A stretch of 64,000 nt of DNA from Bacteroidota bacterium (lineage in GTDB: Bacteria; Bacteroidota; Bacteroidia; CAIKAF01), in assembly GCA_016866335.1 (NCBI GenBank), contig VGMT01000013.1, positions 1-64,000 of the forward strand, given 5' to 3'. Made by a program: the position numbers and the translations under genes. The number at the start of each line of letters is the position of its first letter. Position 1 is the stretch's first letter. A model generated the notes under the pieces. It was not told where the DNA came from and ran no database searches. It saw only the letters and a list, made by a program, of their open reading frames with translations. Below, one piece after another: positions 9,255-17,623 of the stretch.

Positions 9255-9440
9255 TTACACTGAACCTAAGGTTTGCAGCAATTCCATTAAGCCAAAAGCC
9301 ATACCTGAAATAATCAGGGCGTAGGTTAGCATGCGTAAAAAAGTACCCATGCCTGCCGGCTCTCTCCGCCTAAATTGCTGAAAGTCAATTTTTCTGCCTG
9401 TCGAGGTTGTTTTTGGGCTATGTTTGGGCTCTTTTCTCAT
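9255..9440 (-). CDS. Small single-pass membrane protein, 61 residues
   Basis: Begins one base after the dapB stop (MRKEPKHSPK). The N-terminal half is basic and hydrophilic; residues about 36-55 form one hydrophobic segment (LRMLTYALIISGMAFGLMEL). This suggests a cytoplasm-in bitopic membrane protein. The tight spacing and the clear charge/hydrophobic layout argue that it is a real gene of the parA-parB-dapB run. I recognise no family. An alternative start 15 nt upstream would overlap dapB. Confidence 0.6.
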   Translation of the reverse strand: MRKEPKHSPKTTSTGRKIDFQQFRRREPAGMGTFLRMLTYALIISGMAFGLMELLQTLGSV

Positions 9441-9441
9441 A

Positions 9442-10188
9442 TTATTCAAAGGCATACATATCTTCTACCCCATACCAACCTTGTTTTCCATAAAGCCAAC
9501 GGGCTGCACGTAAAGCGCCCAAGGCAAAGCCATCTCGGCTGTGCGCCAAATGCCTCAATTCAAGCTGATCTATGTCGGAGTGCCAGGCAACGGAATGAAA
9601 GCCTTTAACCTCATCTTGCCGTTTTGCTGTAATTGGAACCAGGCCTTTTGTTTCTTTACTAAGGTACAATTCCCAGCCTGTATAGGCTGGATTTTGCTCT
9701 ACAATTCCATTGGCTGTAGTTACGGCCGTGCCACTTGGAGCATCTTTTTTCTGGGTATGGTGAATTTCGGTCAATCGAACAGCATATTCTGGAAAGCTGC
9801 CCATCCATTTTGCCAACTTTTTGTTTAGAGCGAAAAACATATGAACTCCCACACTAAAATTGGAACCGACCAAAATGCTTCCGCTGTTTTTTTGGCAAGC
9901 CTCTTTCACCTCAGCTTCATTATTTGCCCAGCCGGTGCTGCCACAAACGGTTGGAATCCCAAGTTTAATCAAACTTAATAGGTTTTCTGCTGCCGATTCA
10001 GGTGAGGTAAATTCAATGGCAATTTGTGCTCCTGATTGCAACAGAGTTTCGCGGTGTTGCAACCAATCTCGCCCGCCCACAAAAACCACCTCACAGAAAG
10101 CCAAAGGAGCTAAGGACTCTATGGTTTTTCCCATTTTTCCGTACCCAATTAAGGCAATTTTAAGGGGATTATTTAGTTGGTTTTCCAT
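9442..10188 (-). CDS. dapB: 4-hydroxy-tetrahydrodipicolinate reductase
   Basis: NAD(P)H-dependent step of lysine and diaminopimelate synthesis. The Rossmann motif is GYGKMGKTIE, and the catalytic segment is HHTQKKDAPSGTA with the conserved His and Lys. The ATG at 10186-10188 (MENQLNNPLKIALIGYG) is chosen over one 69 nt upstream, which adds a non-homologous extension inside the preceding gene. With this start the gene overlaps the DUF5683 gene by 16 bp. Length is 248 residues. Confidence 0.95.
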   Translation of the reverse strand: MENQLNNPLKIALIGYGKMGKTIESLAPLAFCEVVFVGGRDWLQHRETLLQSGAQIAIEFTSPESAAENLLSLIKLGIPTVCGSTGWANNEAEVKEACQKNSGSILVGSNFSVGVHMFFALNKKLAKWMGSFPEYAVRLTEIHHTQKKDAPSGTAVTTANGIVEQNPAYTGWELYLSKETKGLVPITAKRQDEVKGFHSVAWHSDIDQLELRHLAHSRDGFALGALRAARWLYGKQGWYGVEDMYAFE

Positions 10189-10739
10189 TGCAAGGTTAAG
10201 GTTAAGGTTAGTCCAGGTTGAAAGCCTTGTAGAGGAGCAGGCGCAGAGGGTTGCCATTGGAAAGACAAGTCATCGCTTACATCAAAATGAAAAAGGTGTC
10301 CGTCAACGGTGGCATCCACAACGTTTAAAACATAGCCTACCAAACCCAAAACCGCCGCAAAATCACGATTTCGTTGAAATAAGTCCCTTTCTGCTTTGAG
10401 TGCGGTGGCGCTGTATCCATCGAATTCGGGTTGGGGGATTTCATTGATGCGGTTTCGGTAGGCATCGCGAAAGCGAATAAATTGGCTCTGATTGTCGGCC
10501 ACGAAATAAATGCTAACACCCAGACCGGCCCAAACGATTGGCGCCTTCCAGTATTTCCGGTTATAAATCTGCCCAGCTCCGGGAACCACCATAGAAAGCA
10601 CAGAGGCCAAGGCTGGTTTATGGTTTTGTCGGTACCTTTCACGCTTTTCCAATCGGATTGAATCTGTATTTTGGCCGAAAGCAAGGCCAAATACAGATAT
10701 AAAAAGGATTAGTAAAAAAAGCCGTTGGGGTTTTATCAT
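10173..10739 (-). CDS. DUF5683 membrane-associated protein
   Basis: Protein of 188 residues with a signal peptide ending ...GLAFGQ, then a basic region and the conserved hydrophobic block ASVLSMVVPGAGQIYNRKYW typical of DUF5683. The C-terminus reads LTLTLTL, encoded by three AAGGTT-type hexamers (about 10192-10212). Position between parB and dapB is common in Bacteroidota. Function is unknown; envelope localisation is inferred. Confidence 0.82.
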   Translation of the reverse strand: MIKPQRLFLLILFISVFGLAFGQNTDSIRLEKRERYRQNHKPALASVLSMVVPGAGQIYNRKYWKAPIVWAGLGVSIYFVADNQSQFIRFRDAYRNRINEIPQPEFDGYSATALKAERDLFQRNRDFAAVLGLVGYVLNVVDATVDGHLFHFDVSDDLSFQWQPSAPAPLQGFQPGLTLTLTLQWKTN

Positions 10740-11602
10740 GATAGGCGATCCAGCAGGTTCTTTAATTCCTGCTCAGAACTAAATCGAATGCTTAGGCTAC
10801 CATTGCCTTTTGGAGATAGAGAAACCTGAGCTTTTGCTTTTCCGGCCCAAGTTCCCAGTGGCTGAGCATAGGTTTTGGACTTATTTTTACTGGGCTGAGG
10901 TTTGCCTGTTGCTGATTTAACTAGGGCTTCGGTAGCGCGAACAGATAAATTTTGTTTTTGGACCTGCCTATAAATTTCGAGTTGCAGGGATGCCGGACTA
11001 ACATTAATCAAGGTTCTAGCATGGCCCATTTCGATATTGCCTTCGATTATGCCTGCCTGTATTTCTTCGGGCAGTTTTAGAAGCCGAACGTAATTTGAAA
11101 TGGTTTCCCGTTTTTTTGAAATCCTATCTGCCAATTGGTCTTGGGTCAGGTTGCAATCTTCCATTAAGCGTTGATAGCTAAATGCCAATTCAATGGCATT
11201 CAAATCGGCACGATGCAGGTTTTCTACCAAAGCCAACTCCAACATATCGGCATCTTCTGATGCGCGAATAAATGCAGGAATTGTTTTAAATCCAATCAAT
11301 TGAGAAGCTCTGAAACGACGCTCACCCGAAATCAACTGGTATTTGCCCTCGTTTAAGGTTCGCACTGTGATGGGCTGAACTATTCCCAGCAATTTGATCG
11401 AATTGGCTAAATCATTTAGGGCTTCGGCTTCAAAATGGTTTCTGGGTTGCCATGGGTTCACTTCAATGGAGTCCAAATCTACCAAGGCAATGGTTCCGAC
11501 GGCAGGTACAGGTTTTTGCATATCAGCAAGGATACCTGAGACTTCTCTAGCGGCCAATAAGGCCCCCAAACCTTTACCTAACCCTGATTTACGTTGCGCC
11601 AT
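10736..11602 (-). CDS. parB: Chromosome partitioning protein ParB
   Basis: CTP-dependent DNA clamp that loads at parS and works with ParA in origin segregation. The basic start RKSGLGKGLGALL is a ParB hallmark. The ParB/Srx nuclease-like domain contains ISGERRFRASQ, followed by a helix-turn-helix (TQDQLADRISKKRETISNYVRLLKLP) and a C-terminal dimerisation region. Length is 288 residues. It overlaps the DUF5683 start by 4 bp and follows parA by 5 bp. Confidence 0.95.
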   Translation of the reverse strand: MAQRKSGLGKGLGALLAAREVSGILADMQKPVPAVGTIALVDLDSIEVNPWQPRNHFEAEALNDLANSIKLLGIVQPITVRTLNEGKYQLISGERRFRASQLIGFKTIPAFIRASEDADMLELALVENLHRADLNAIELAFSYQRLMEDCNLTQDQLADRISKKRETISNYVRLLKLPEEIQAGIIEGNIEMGHARTLINVSPASLQLEIYRQVQKQNLSVRATEALVKSATGKPQPSKNKSKTYAQPLGTWAGKAKAQVSLSPKGNGSLSIRFSSEQELKNLLDRLS

Positions 11603-11607
11603 ACCAA

Positions 11608-12399
11608 TTAAATAACGGATGCCGAGGGCTTCACGCCTGGATTCTTTTGAAGTAGTTCCCGGGCTAAATCCAGGTAATTTTGGGCTCCCCTTGACTCTGC
11701 ATCATACATGATAACTGTTTCTCCAAAGCTTGGCGCTTCGCCTAAGGTAGTATTGCGCGCAATGATGGTTTCAAAAACCATTTCTTGAAAATGGGTACGG
11801 ACATCTTCTACCACTTGATTTGACAGACGAAGACGTTTGTCGAACATGGTAAGCAGAATTCCCTCAACATTTAAATTTTCATTTAAATTCGATTGAACAA
11901 TGCGAATGGTATTCAGCAATTTACCCAAACCCTCCAAGGCAAAATACTCGCATTGAACCGGTATCAATACCGAATCTGAGGCGGTTAGTGCATTTACCGT
12001 TATTAAGCCCAAAGAAGGGGAACAATCGATTACGATAAAATCATACTGATCTCGAACTGCATTCAACACTTGTTTCATGCGCTGTTCGCGTCGTTCTACG
12101 TTAATCAATTCAATTTCGGCGCCTACCAAATCGATGTGGGCAGGCAATATGAACAAATTGGGTGTTGATGTGGCCAAAATGCACTGAGCTGGGTCTTGTT
12201 GGTTAAGGATGCATTCATAAATGCTATTCTCAACCTGATTTGGGTCTATTCCAACACCCGAGGTGGCGTTTGCCTGTGGGTCGGCATCTACAATCAACGT
12301 GCGGAACTCCAAAACAGCCAATCCGGCGGCCAAATTTATCGAAGTCGTTGTTTTACCAACTCCACCCTTTTGATTTGCTATTGAAATGATTTTTGCCAT
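11608..12399 (-). CDS. parA: Chromosome partitioning ATPase ParA
   Basis: Deviant Walker-A ATPase driving origin segregation with ParB. MAKIISIANQKGGVGKTTT carries the signature lysine before the P-loop; Walker A' is in IDCSPSLG. The 263-residue length matches chromosomal Soj/ParA. A TAATTTTG box lies 22 nt upstream of the ATG. First gene of parA-parB-DUF5683-dapB. Confidence 0.96.
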   Translation of the reverse strand: MAKIISIANQKGGVGKTTTSINLAAGLAVLEFRTLIVDADPQANATSGVGIDPNQVENSIYECILNQQDPAQCILATSTPNLFILPAHIDLVGAEIELINVERREQRMKQVLNAVRDQYDFIVIDCSPSLGLITVNALTASDSVLIPVQCEYFALEGLGKLLNTIRIVQSNLNENLNVEGILLTMFDKRLRLSNQVVEDVRTHFQEMVFETIIARNTTLGEAPSFGETVIMYDAESRGAQNYLDLARELLQKNPGVKPSASVI

Positions 12400-12421
12400 A
12401 AGAGCGATTGCTACGCTTTTA

Positions 12422-12429
12422 CAAAATTA
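12422..12429 (-). promoter_or_regulatory. Candidate parA promoter, -7 box TAATTTTG
   Basis: Minus-strand TAATTTTG matches TAnnTTTG, 22 nt upstream of the parA ATG in the divergent spacer shared with the DoxX-like gene. Confidence 0.45.
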
Positions 12430-12554
12430 GCATTTTTTAGCCGCATCAAACATTAATTGCGTAGCCTAAGGTCCAATTTTAGCATTCACCTGAACGGCCT
12501 GGGCGGTTTCATTTTTTTTCAACGAGATTTTCATTGATTTAGTACCTTGGACTC

Positions 12555-12989
12555 ATGAAAATTACCTGGATTTTTTTGATGGTGTTTCCACACATTATTC
12601 TGAGCATTGTGTTTACCCAATCTGGTTTTGATAAATTGTTTGATTGGAATGGGAACCTGACCTGGATTCGATCGCATTTTGCCAAAAGTCCTCTTGGGCC
12701 TTTTAGCAAATTTCTGTTGGTTGTGCTTAGCCTTCTTGAAACCCTTGGCGGCGTTTTGGGCCTACTTGGGTCTTGCTTGATCTTATTCACCGGTTTTCAA
12801 GAGCTTGCGACTGCATTCCTAGAAATGAGTTTGGTGCTTTTAGCCTGTGCTTTAATAGGGTTGATGGTTGGGCAACGCATGGCCAAAGACTACGCCGGGG
12901 CTGCCAACCTTACAGGGTATTGTATTTTATTGACTCTTAGCTTTTTAATGCTCTTTTACCCAACCAATGCTGATTTAACAATTTGGTAA
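12555..12989 (+). CDS. DoxX-like integral membrane protein
   Basis: Four predicted membrane helices in 144 residues. The N-terminal pattern of a helix followed by QSGFDKLFDWNGNLTWIRSHF and a later LLETLGGVLGLLG resembles the DoxX/DoxD family. The gene diverges from parA. A TACCTTGG box (12543-12550), one mismatch from TAnnTTTG, ends 4 nt before the ATG. Function is unknown; quinone-related redox roles are suggested for some relatives. Confidence 0.7.
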   Translation: MKITWIFLMVFPHIILSIVFTQSGFDKLFDWNGNLTWIRSHFAKSPLGPFSKFLLVVLSLLETLGGVLGLLGSCLILFTGFQELATAFLEMSLVLLACALIGLMVGQRMAKDYAGAANLTGYCILLTLSFLMLFYPTNADLTIW

Positions 12990-13049
12990 CATTGGCGGTC
13001 CGAATGCTTGTTTTTCTTAACACACCTTTGTAAGGCAACATCAATAGGT

Positions 13050-14195
13050 ATGCCTAAACGCAGTAAAGAAATGCTAGTAAGGGGCGGAATCCATAGGCCT
13101 TTCCTACAATTTGTACTAAGAGAACGTGAATTTTTACTCATTCTTTTGGTCGGATTTACCTTATCGGGACTTTTTTACGACGTTCACTCCATTGCCATGT
13201 GGTTGGGATTTATGTTTGCGGGATATGCTGCCGTAGCAAACGACAGCATTCAAACCCTTGGCACTTTTATTGTGAGCAACAGCCGGGTTGCTTGGTGGAA
13301 ATTATGGATTTATGTGTCCCTTATTTTGGTGGTTGTTTTGGTAACCGGATGGTTTCTTTATGATGGGGACGTTACGTGGCAAAAACTGTACAACCCCCAG
13401 GCCTATCCTGATTTGCCTCAACACAGCCAATACCCACAACCTTCCTCGTTTTCATTTATTCAATTAGCGGCTCCTTTGGTCTTGCTCATTTTGACCCGAA
13501 TGCGCATGCCTGTATCCACTACTTTCCTTCTTTTAAGCTGTTTTTCCAGTAGTTCAAAAGGGATTACCGATGTTTTGGGAAGCAGCTTATCGGGTTACGC
13601 CATTGCTTTCATTTTATCCCTTTTAATTTGGATAGGAGGTTATAATTTAATCCGGAAATTTTTCAAACAACGGAAATCGGCTACGTTTTGGATTCCCTTG
13701 CAATGGGGTATCAGCGGGGTTTTATGGGGTGTTTGGCTGATGCAAGATGCAGCCAACATTGCCGTTTACTTGCCAAGGCAGATTGATGCACTTGAACTAA
13801 CCGCTGTTTTGGGCTTGTTGGTATTGGGCTTAGCCATTTTAATGCGGCAACGGGGAGATAAAATTCAAGATATTGTGAACGAAAAAAGTCGAATTGAGGA
13901 TATTCGGGCGGCTACCCTGATTGACTTTTCGTATGCAGGAATGCTTATTTACAAAATGTTTGTAAGTCCCGTTCCTTTAAGTACAACCTGGGTTTTTCTG
14001 GGTATAATTGGCGGCCGAGAGATTGCCATTTCAATCATGAGGAAGAAATCTGGAACGGCGCACAAACGGAAAGCGATTGGTATGATTATAAAGGACATCA
14101 GTTACGCCGTTTTTGGTCTGTTGGTTTCTTTAGCAATGGCTGTTGCCGTTAATGATACATTGAGAAAGGAAATGGAGGCCTTGATGTCCTTCTAA
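13050..14195 (+). CDS. PiT-like transporter homologue (divergent inorganic phosphate transporter fold)
   Basis: Integral membrane protein of about 381 residues with two halves that look like an inverted duplication. The first half has VANDSIQTLGT and MPVSTT; the second has PLSTTWVFLG and GGREIA. These resemble the GANDVANSxGT and P(I/V)STT signatures of the PiT/SLC20 phosphate and CysP sulfate permeases. A large central loop separates the halves. The ATG at 13050 (MPKRSKEM) is preferred over one 42 nt upstream. Substrate is unknown. Confidence 0.65.
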   Translation: MPKRSKEMLVRGGIHRPFLQFVLREREFLLILLVGFTLSGLFYDVHSIAMWLGFMFAGYAAVANDSIQTLGTFIVSNSRVAWWKLWIYVSLILVVVLVTGWFLYDGDVTWQKLYNPQAYPDLPQHSQYPQPSSFSFIQLAAPLVLLILTRMRMPVSTTFLLLSCFSSSSKGITDVLGSSLSGYAIAFILSLLIWIGGYNLIRKFFKQRKSATFWIPLQWGISGVLWGVWLMQDAANIAVYLPRQIDALELTAVLGLLVLGLAILMRQRGDKIQDIVNEKSRIEDIRAATLIDFSYAGMLIYKMFVSPVPLSTTWVFLGIIGGREIAISIMRKKSGTAHKRKAIGMIIKDISYAVFGLLVSLAMAVAVNDTLRKEMEALMSF

Positions 14196-14223
14196 GAAAG
14201 AAGACTTTTTATTCCCTCCTAAC

Positions 14224-14247
14224 GGATTGCCTGTGCTTCGGCAATCC
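14224..14247 (+). terminator. Possible hairpin after the PiT-like gene
   Basis: GGATTGCC (14224-14231) and GGCAATCC (14240-14247) form a perfect 8-bp stem with an 8-nt loop, 28 bp after the stop codon. There is no T tract after it, so intrinsic termination is uncertain. Confidence 0.35.
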
Positions 14248-14269
14248 TGTATTAAATCAGAAAAAAATC

Positions 14270-14277
14270 TAACTTTG
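14270..14277 (+). promoter_or_regulatory. Candidate tRNA-Leu promoter, -7 box TAACTTTG
   Basis: TAACTTTG matches the Bacteroidota -7 box and ends 8 nt before the first base of tRNA-Leu, the spacing expected for a start at or just before the mature 5' end. Confidence 0.55.
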
Positions 14278-14285
14278 TGGCCCTT

Positions 14286-14367
14286 GCCCGGGTGGTGAAA
14301 TTGGCAGACACGCACGCTTGAGGGGCGTGTGTCGCAAGACGTGCAGGTTCAAGTCCTGTCCCGGGCA
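14286..14367 (+). tRNA. tRNA-Leu (anticodon GAG)
   Basis: Acceptor strands GCCCGGG and CCCGGGC pair perfectly. The D arm is TGGTGAAATTGGCAGAC, the anticodon stem is CACGC/GCGTG around loop TTGAGGG (anticodon GAG), there is a class II variable arm, and the T arm contains GGTTCAAGTCC. The discriminator is A, and CCA is not encoded. This is the only tRNA in the window. Hairpin element B follows about 85 bp downstream. Confidence 0.95.
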
Positions 14368-14452
14368 CTTCCCCTTCCTTTTCTGCTGTTTACTTAATGC
14401 CATTTTCAAATTGCACCATGAAGCAATGATAACGGCAGTTCTTTATGCGTGA

Positions 14453-14606
14453 CAGCTGCGGTGGGGATGGACAAGGGTAGCACGCAAAGCCTGAGCGGCG
14501 GACTGCGCCAGGCGAAGGGGGCGACCTTGGGAGCCACCCGAAGACGGCTGCAGGCCCCCGCTCGGGCTGCGGACTACCCAAGGACAGCCCCAAAACCGCC
14601 CAAAAA
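14453..14606 (-). repeat. GC-rich hairpin element, copy B
   Basis: Read on the minus strand, it starts TTTTTTGGGCGGTTTTGGGG and ends ATCCCCACCGCA. The core GCTCC-CAAG-GTCGC occupies 14521-14534. Arms GGGTAG (14475-14480) and CTACCC (14574-14579) pair, followed inward by CCTGAGCGG against CCGCTCGGG (one mismatch). The arm sequence is unrelated to that of the other copies. It lies between tRNA-Leu and the 3' end of bshC. Confidence 0.8.
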
Positions 14607-14680
14607 ATCAATCCTTTATATCAAGTTCTAAGTCGAATTGTTTTGCCCATTAACCAGCTGAAATCTGCCCGTATCTTTGT

Positions 14681-16282
14681 TTAAAATTCAAGCACAACAA
14701 CCTGATTTTGAAGGGGATTTGAATGAGACAGCAAATCTTGAAAACGCTGTTCAACCTGAGGACCGAGAAACCAGGGGTGCTGAATGCGCTCCTGAAGAAT
14801 TCCCCTAGGTTGAACCCAATCAAAAAGCTGTTCAATTTTAAGCAGGCTTTCTTGTTCCCTTTTTTTCAAGGACCTTAAACGCTTGGAATTAAGAGCCTTC
14901 ATTTCATTATTTAAGACCTTGTATTTGGCCAAGACAGCCTTAAAAAGGCTTGGATCATCCGCGGCAAAAATTTGGGCCCATTTTAATCCCTCTGAATTTA
15001 GAACTTCATTCCAAGGGTCGTTCTCATGGGCATCTACCTTGCTTCGGATCCACTTTTGGAATATTTTTTCCTTTTTTCCGAACAAATCCATCGGATTTAA
15101 ATTCAGTTTATTCAAGATTTTGACTTCATGTTTGCCGAGCAATAAAAAGCTTTCCCTGGGTACCAAAACAGGGAAAGGAAGGTGAATACTGCGAAACATT
15201 CCAGAGAACTGCATCCAATATCTAATTTCAGCGGCGCCGCCAATGTAAGCTATGTTTGGCAATATAAACTCCTGGTAAATTGAGCGTCCGGTTACATTGG
15301 TTGAAAAAAGCTGAGGCTCCTTTGCCATATGGGATTTAAGTTCCGAGGGACTCCAGGTGGTTTTTGATTGGTGGGAAACAAAATTGGGGCCCTGTTTTTC
15401 TATTCTTTCTCGGCCCGATGCGGAGTGAAAGAAGAATAGATTGGGCATGGGTTTAACCTGCGGTGAAAACCCTGCTGATTCTTGCTCGTGGGTTGTACTA
15501 AGAAGGCTGCTGTACCAGAGCTTCTGCTCCAATAAGGTTGACATGTAGGCCCAGGCGCAGGTTTTCAGGGTGGAATCTTGTTGGTCTAAGATGATCAAAC
15601 CCGACCCCTTTGTCCATTTTGCAATCAAACGGCGGAATGCCCTACCTAGAGGTATGCCAGGCTGATAGGCAGATTTTAACTCATGAAATGCATCAGACCA
15701 AACGGCCCCTTCGGGTAAAAAAAGGCGCAACTGATCCCAAAAATCAGGCATCTCGGGGCAACAATAATCCCCGACGGGCCCTCGGTTGTCTAAAATCGGA
15801 ATGGTCCAGGGTTTATTTTCCCAATAAAAACTGCTTACCTCGGCCAGATCATGGTCATCTGAGTTCATCCAAAAAACGGGGACGACTTGAATGGACGGAT
15901 TTTGTTCATTTAGCTGTCGGGCTAAGGTAACCACCGAGGCTATTTTATAAAGCAAGAAAAGGGGTCCTGCCCCAAATCCCAATTGATGTCCGGTAGTAAC
16001 ACAAAGAGCGTTATGTTTGGCTAATTTTTCGATGCTTTCTTCCACCGATGTATCGGGGACATCGCACAAAGCATATTGATTAAGAAGGGCTTGAACCAAA
16101 ATAGTTCTTCGGCTATCGGGAAAAAAAGACAGGCGTTCTTGGCCCCAAGCCTTAAAATCAACTTCATCGGGATAGGCATTTATCCAATTTAAATTGGGTA
16201 AATCTTTATTCATATAGGAATGAAAAAGGCTGCTTCCAATTCCCGCCTGCTTAAAAGTAAGGTTCGTGAGGTGGCTAAACAT
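14681..16282 (-). CDS. bshC: Putative bacillithiol biosynthesis cysteine-adding enzyme BshC
   Basis: Last step of bacillithiol synthesis, adding cysteine to glucosaminyl-malate. The 533-residue protein has the BshC hallmarks VTTGHQLGFGAGPLFLLYKI (around residue 94) and VPVFWMNSDDHDLAEV, then a C-terminal helical region with a coiled coil (NEMKALNSKRLRSLKKREQE). It lies 21 bp after rimO but has its own TACCTTTG box 4 nt before the ATG, overlapping the rimO stop region. Implies a low-molecular-weight thiol system in this organism. Confidence 0.93.
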   Translation of the reverse strand: MFSHLTNLTFKQAGIGSSLFHSYMNKDLPNLNWINAYPDEVDFKAWGQERLSFFPDSRRTILVQALLNQYALCDVPDTSVEESIEKLAKHNALCVTTGHQLGFGAGPLFLLYKIASVVTLARQLNEQNPSIQVVPVFWMNSDDHDLAEVSSFYWENKPWTIPILDNRGPVGDYCCPEMPDFWDQLRLFLPEGAVWSDAFHELKSAYQPGIPLGRAFRRLIAKWTKGSGLIILDQQDSTLKTCAWAYMSTLLEQKLWYSSLLSTTHEQESAGFSPQVKPMPNLFFFHSASGRERIEKQGPNFVSHQSKTTWSPSELKSHMAKEPQLFSTNVTGRSIYQEFILPNIAYIGGAAEIRYWMQFSGMFRSIHLPFPVLVPRESFLLLGKHEVKILNKLNLNPMDLFGKKEKIFQKWIRSKVDAHENDPWNEVLNSEGLKWAQIFAADDPSLFKAVLAKYKVLNNEMKALNSKRLRSLKKREQESLLKIEQLFDWVQPRGILQERIQHPWFLGPQVEQRFQDLLSHSNPLQNQVVVLEF

Positions 16283-16286
16283 GAAA

Positions 16287-16294
16287 CAAAGGTA
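16287..16294 (-). promoter_or_regulatory. Candidate bshC promoter, -7 box TACCTTTG
   Basis: Minus-strand TACCTTTG 4 nt upstream of the bshC ATG, within the 21-bp gap after rimO. A start site here would make a leaderless mRNA. Confidence 0.45.
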
Positions 16295-16303
16295 TGTCCA
16301 AGT

Positions 16304-17623
16304 TTAGAATTCTTGAAGATTCAAGGTTCCGAACAGGTCAAAATCATCGGAATCAACAATTCGAACCTGAACAAAATCCCCGATTCTCAAGTATCCTTCT
16401 GAAGCTGGAATCAAGACCTCGCAATCGACATCTGGGCTATCGGCTTCGGTTCTACCAATGTAGTAATCGCTTTCTTTTTTATCGATGAGCACCTTTAGGA
16501 CGCGGCCAATTTTTTCGGATTGAATTTGAGCTGAAATTTCTTGTTGAATTCGCATAAGGGTGGCCGCGCGTTCCTCTTTTACCTCAGTAGGCACATTGTC
16601 TACCAAAGAAAAGGCATGGGTATTTTCTTCGTGGGAATAGGTGAAAACACCGAGGCGGTCAAAGCGTTGTTGTTGAACAAAGGCGCACAATTCCTCAAAA
16701 TCAGCGTCGGTTTCTCCTGGATATCCAACAATCATGGTTGTTCGAATGGTAATGCCTGGCAGCCTTTCACGCAGGGTTGACAGGAGCTGTTCGGTTTTAT
16801 CTCTGCTTGTTCCCCTTCGCATGGATTTCAGCATGGCATCGGATGCATGTTGAAGAGGGATATCCAAATACGAGCAAATATTGGGGTGCAGCTGAATAGC
16901 ATCCAGAACGTCGAGTGGGAATCCTGCGGGAAAAGCATAATGAAGCCGAACCCATTCAATGCCTTCAACATCGGCAAGGCGGGTCATTAAATCGGCCAGG
17001 TTTCGTTTGCCATACAAATCCAAGCCATAATAGGTCGAATCTTGCGCAATAAGGAGTAATTCTTTGGTGCCATTTGCGGCCAAGGCATTTGCTTGGGCCA
17101 CCAACCCTTCAATTGAGGTTGACTTGTGTTTACCCCGCATTAAAGGAATGGCACAGAAAGAACAAGGTCGATCGCAGCCTTCTGAAATTTTGAGGTAAGC
17201 GTAATGAGAAGGAGTGGTAAGCAACCGTTCGCCTACCAATTCCTGCCGGTAATTCGCCTTCAGGGTTTTTAACAACCGGGGTAAGTCTCGGGTGCCAAAC
17301 CAGGCGTCAACCTCGGGAATTTCAGAAGCCAAATCACCTGAATACCTTTCTGACAAGCAACCTGTTACGTACACCTTATCCACCAACTTATCTTCTTTGG
17401 CTTGGCAGTAGCGTAAAATGGTTTGAATGGATTCCTCTTTTGCCTTATCAATAAACCCACAGGTATTGATGACCACAACCTCAGATGCGGCAGCGGAATC
17501 GTGTTCGGTTGCAATTCCGTTGGCCTTCAACTGCCCCATCAAAACTTCTGAGTCGTAGATGTTTTTGGAACAACCGAGTGTAACCACATTTACCTTCGTT
17601 GGTTTTCGTGTTTTCGCTTTCAC
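16304..17623 (-). CDS. rimO: Ribosomal protein S12 methylthiotransferase RimO
   Basis: Radical-SAM methylthiotransferase modifying an aspartate of ribosomal protein S12. The N-terminal UPF0004 domain has VTLGCSKNIYDSE; the SAM domain has SEGCDRPCSFCAIP (C-x3-C-x2-C); the TRAM domain closes the C-terminus (IDKKESDYYIGRTEADSPDVD). The SKN segment after the first Cys and the close of TRAM separate it from MiaB and MtaB. Length 439; overlaps ftsY by 4 bp. Confidence 0.95.
   Translation of the reverse strand: MKAKTRKPTKVNVVTLGCSKNIYDSEVLMGQLKANGIATEHDSAAASEVVVINTCGFIDKAKEESIQTILRYCQAKEDKLVDKVYVTGCLSERYSGDLASEIPEVDAWFGTRDLPRLLKTLKANYRQELVGERLLTTPSHYAYLKISEGCDRPCSFCAIPLMRGKHKSTSIEGLVAQANALAANGTKELLLIAQDSTYYGLDLYGKRNLADLMTRLADVEGIEWVRLHYAFPAGFPLDVLDAIQLHPNICSYLDIPLQHASDAMLKSMRRGTSRDKTEQLLSTLRERLPGITIRTTMIVGYPGETDADFEELCAFVQQQRFDRLGVFTYSHEENTHAFSLVDNVPTEVKEERAATLMRIQQEISAQIQSEKIGRVLKVLIDKKESDYYIGRTEADSPDVDCEVLIPASEGYLRIGDFVQVRIVDSDDFDLFGTLNLQEF

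Noticed and set aside
10192-10212. Hexamer repeat (AAGGTT x3) as a phase-variation tract
   Set aside because: Unit length is a multiple of three, so slippage would not shift frame; it encodes a Leu-Thr strand in the DUF5683 C-terminus.
12475-12530. Partial copy of the hairpin element (CTGGGCGGTTTC) before the DoxX-like gene
   Set aside because: Only about ten bases resemble the end box; there is no core and no arms.
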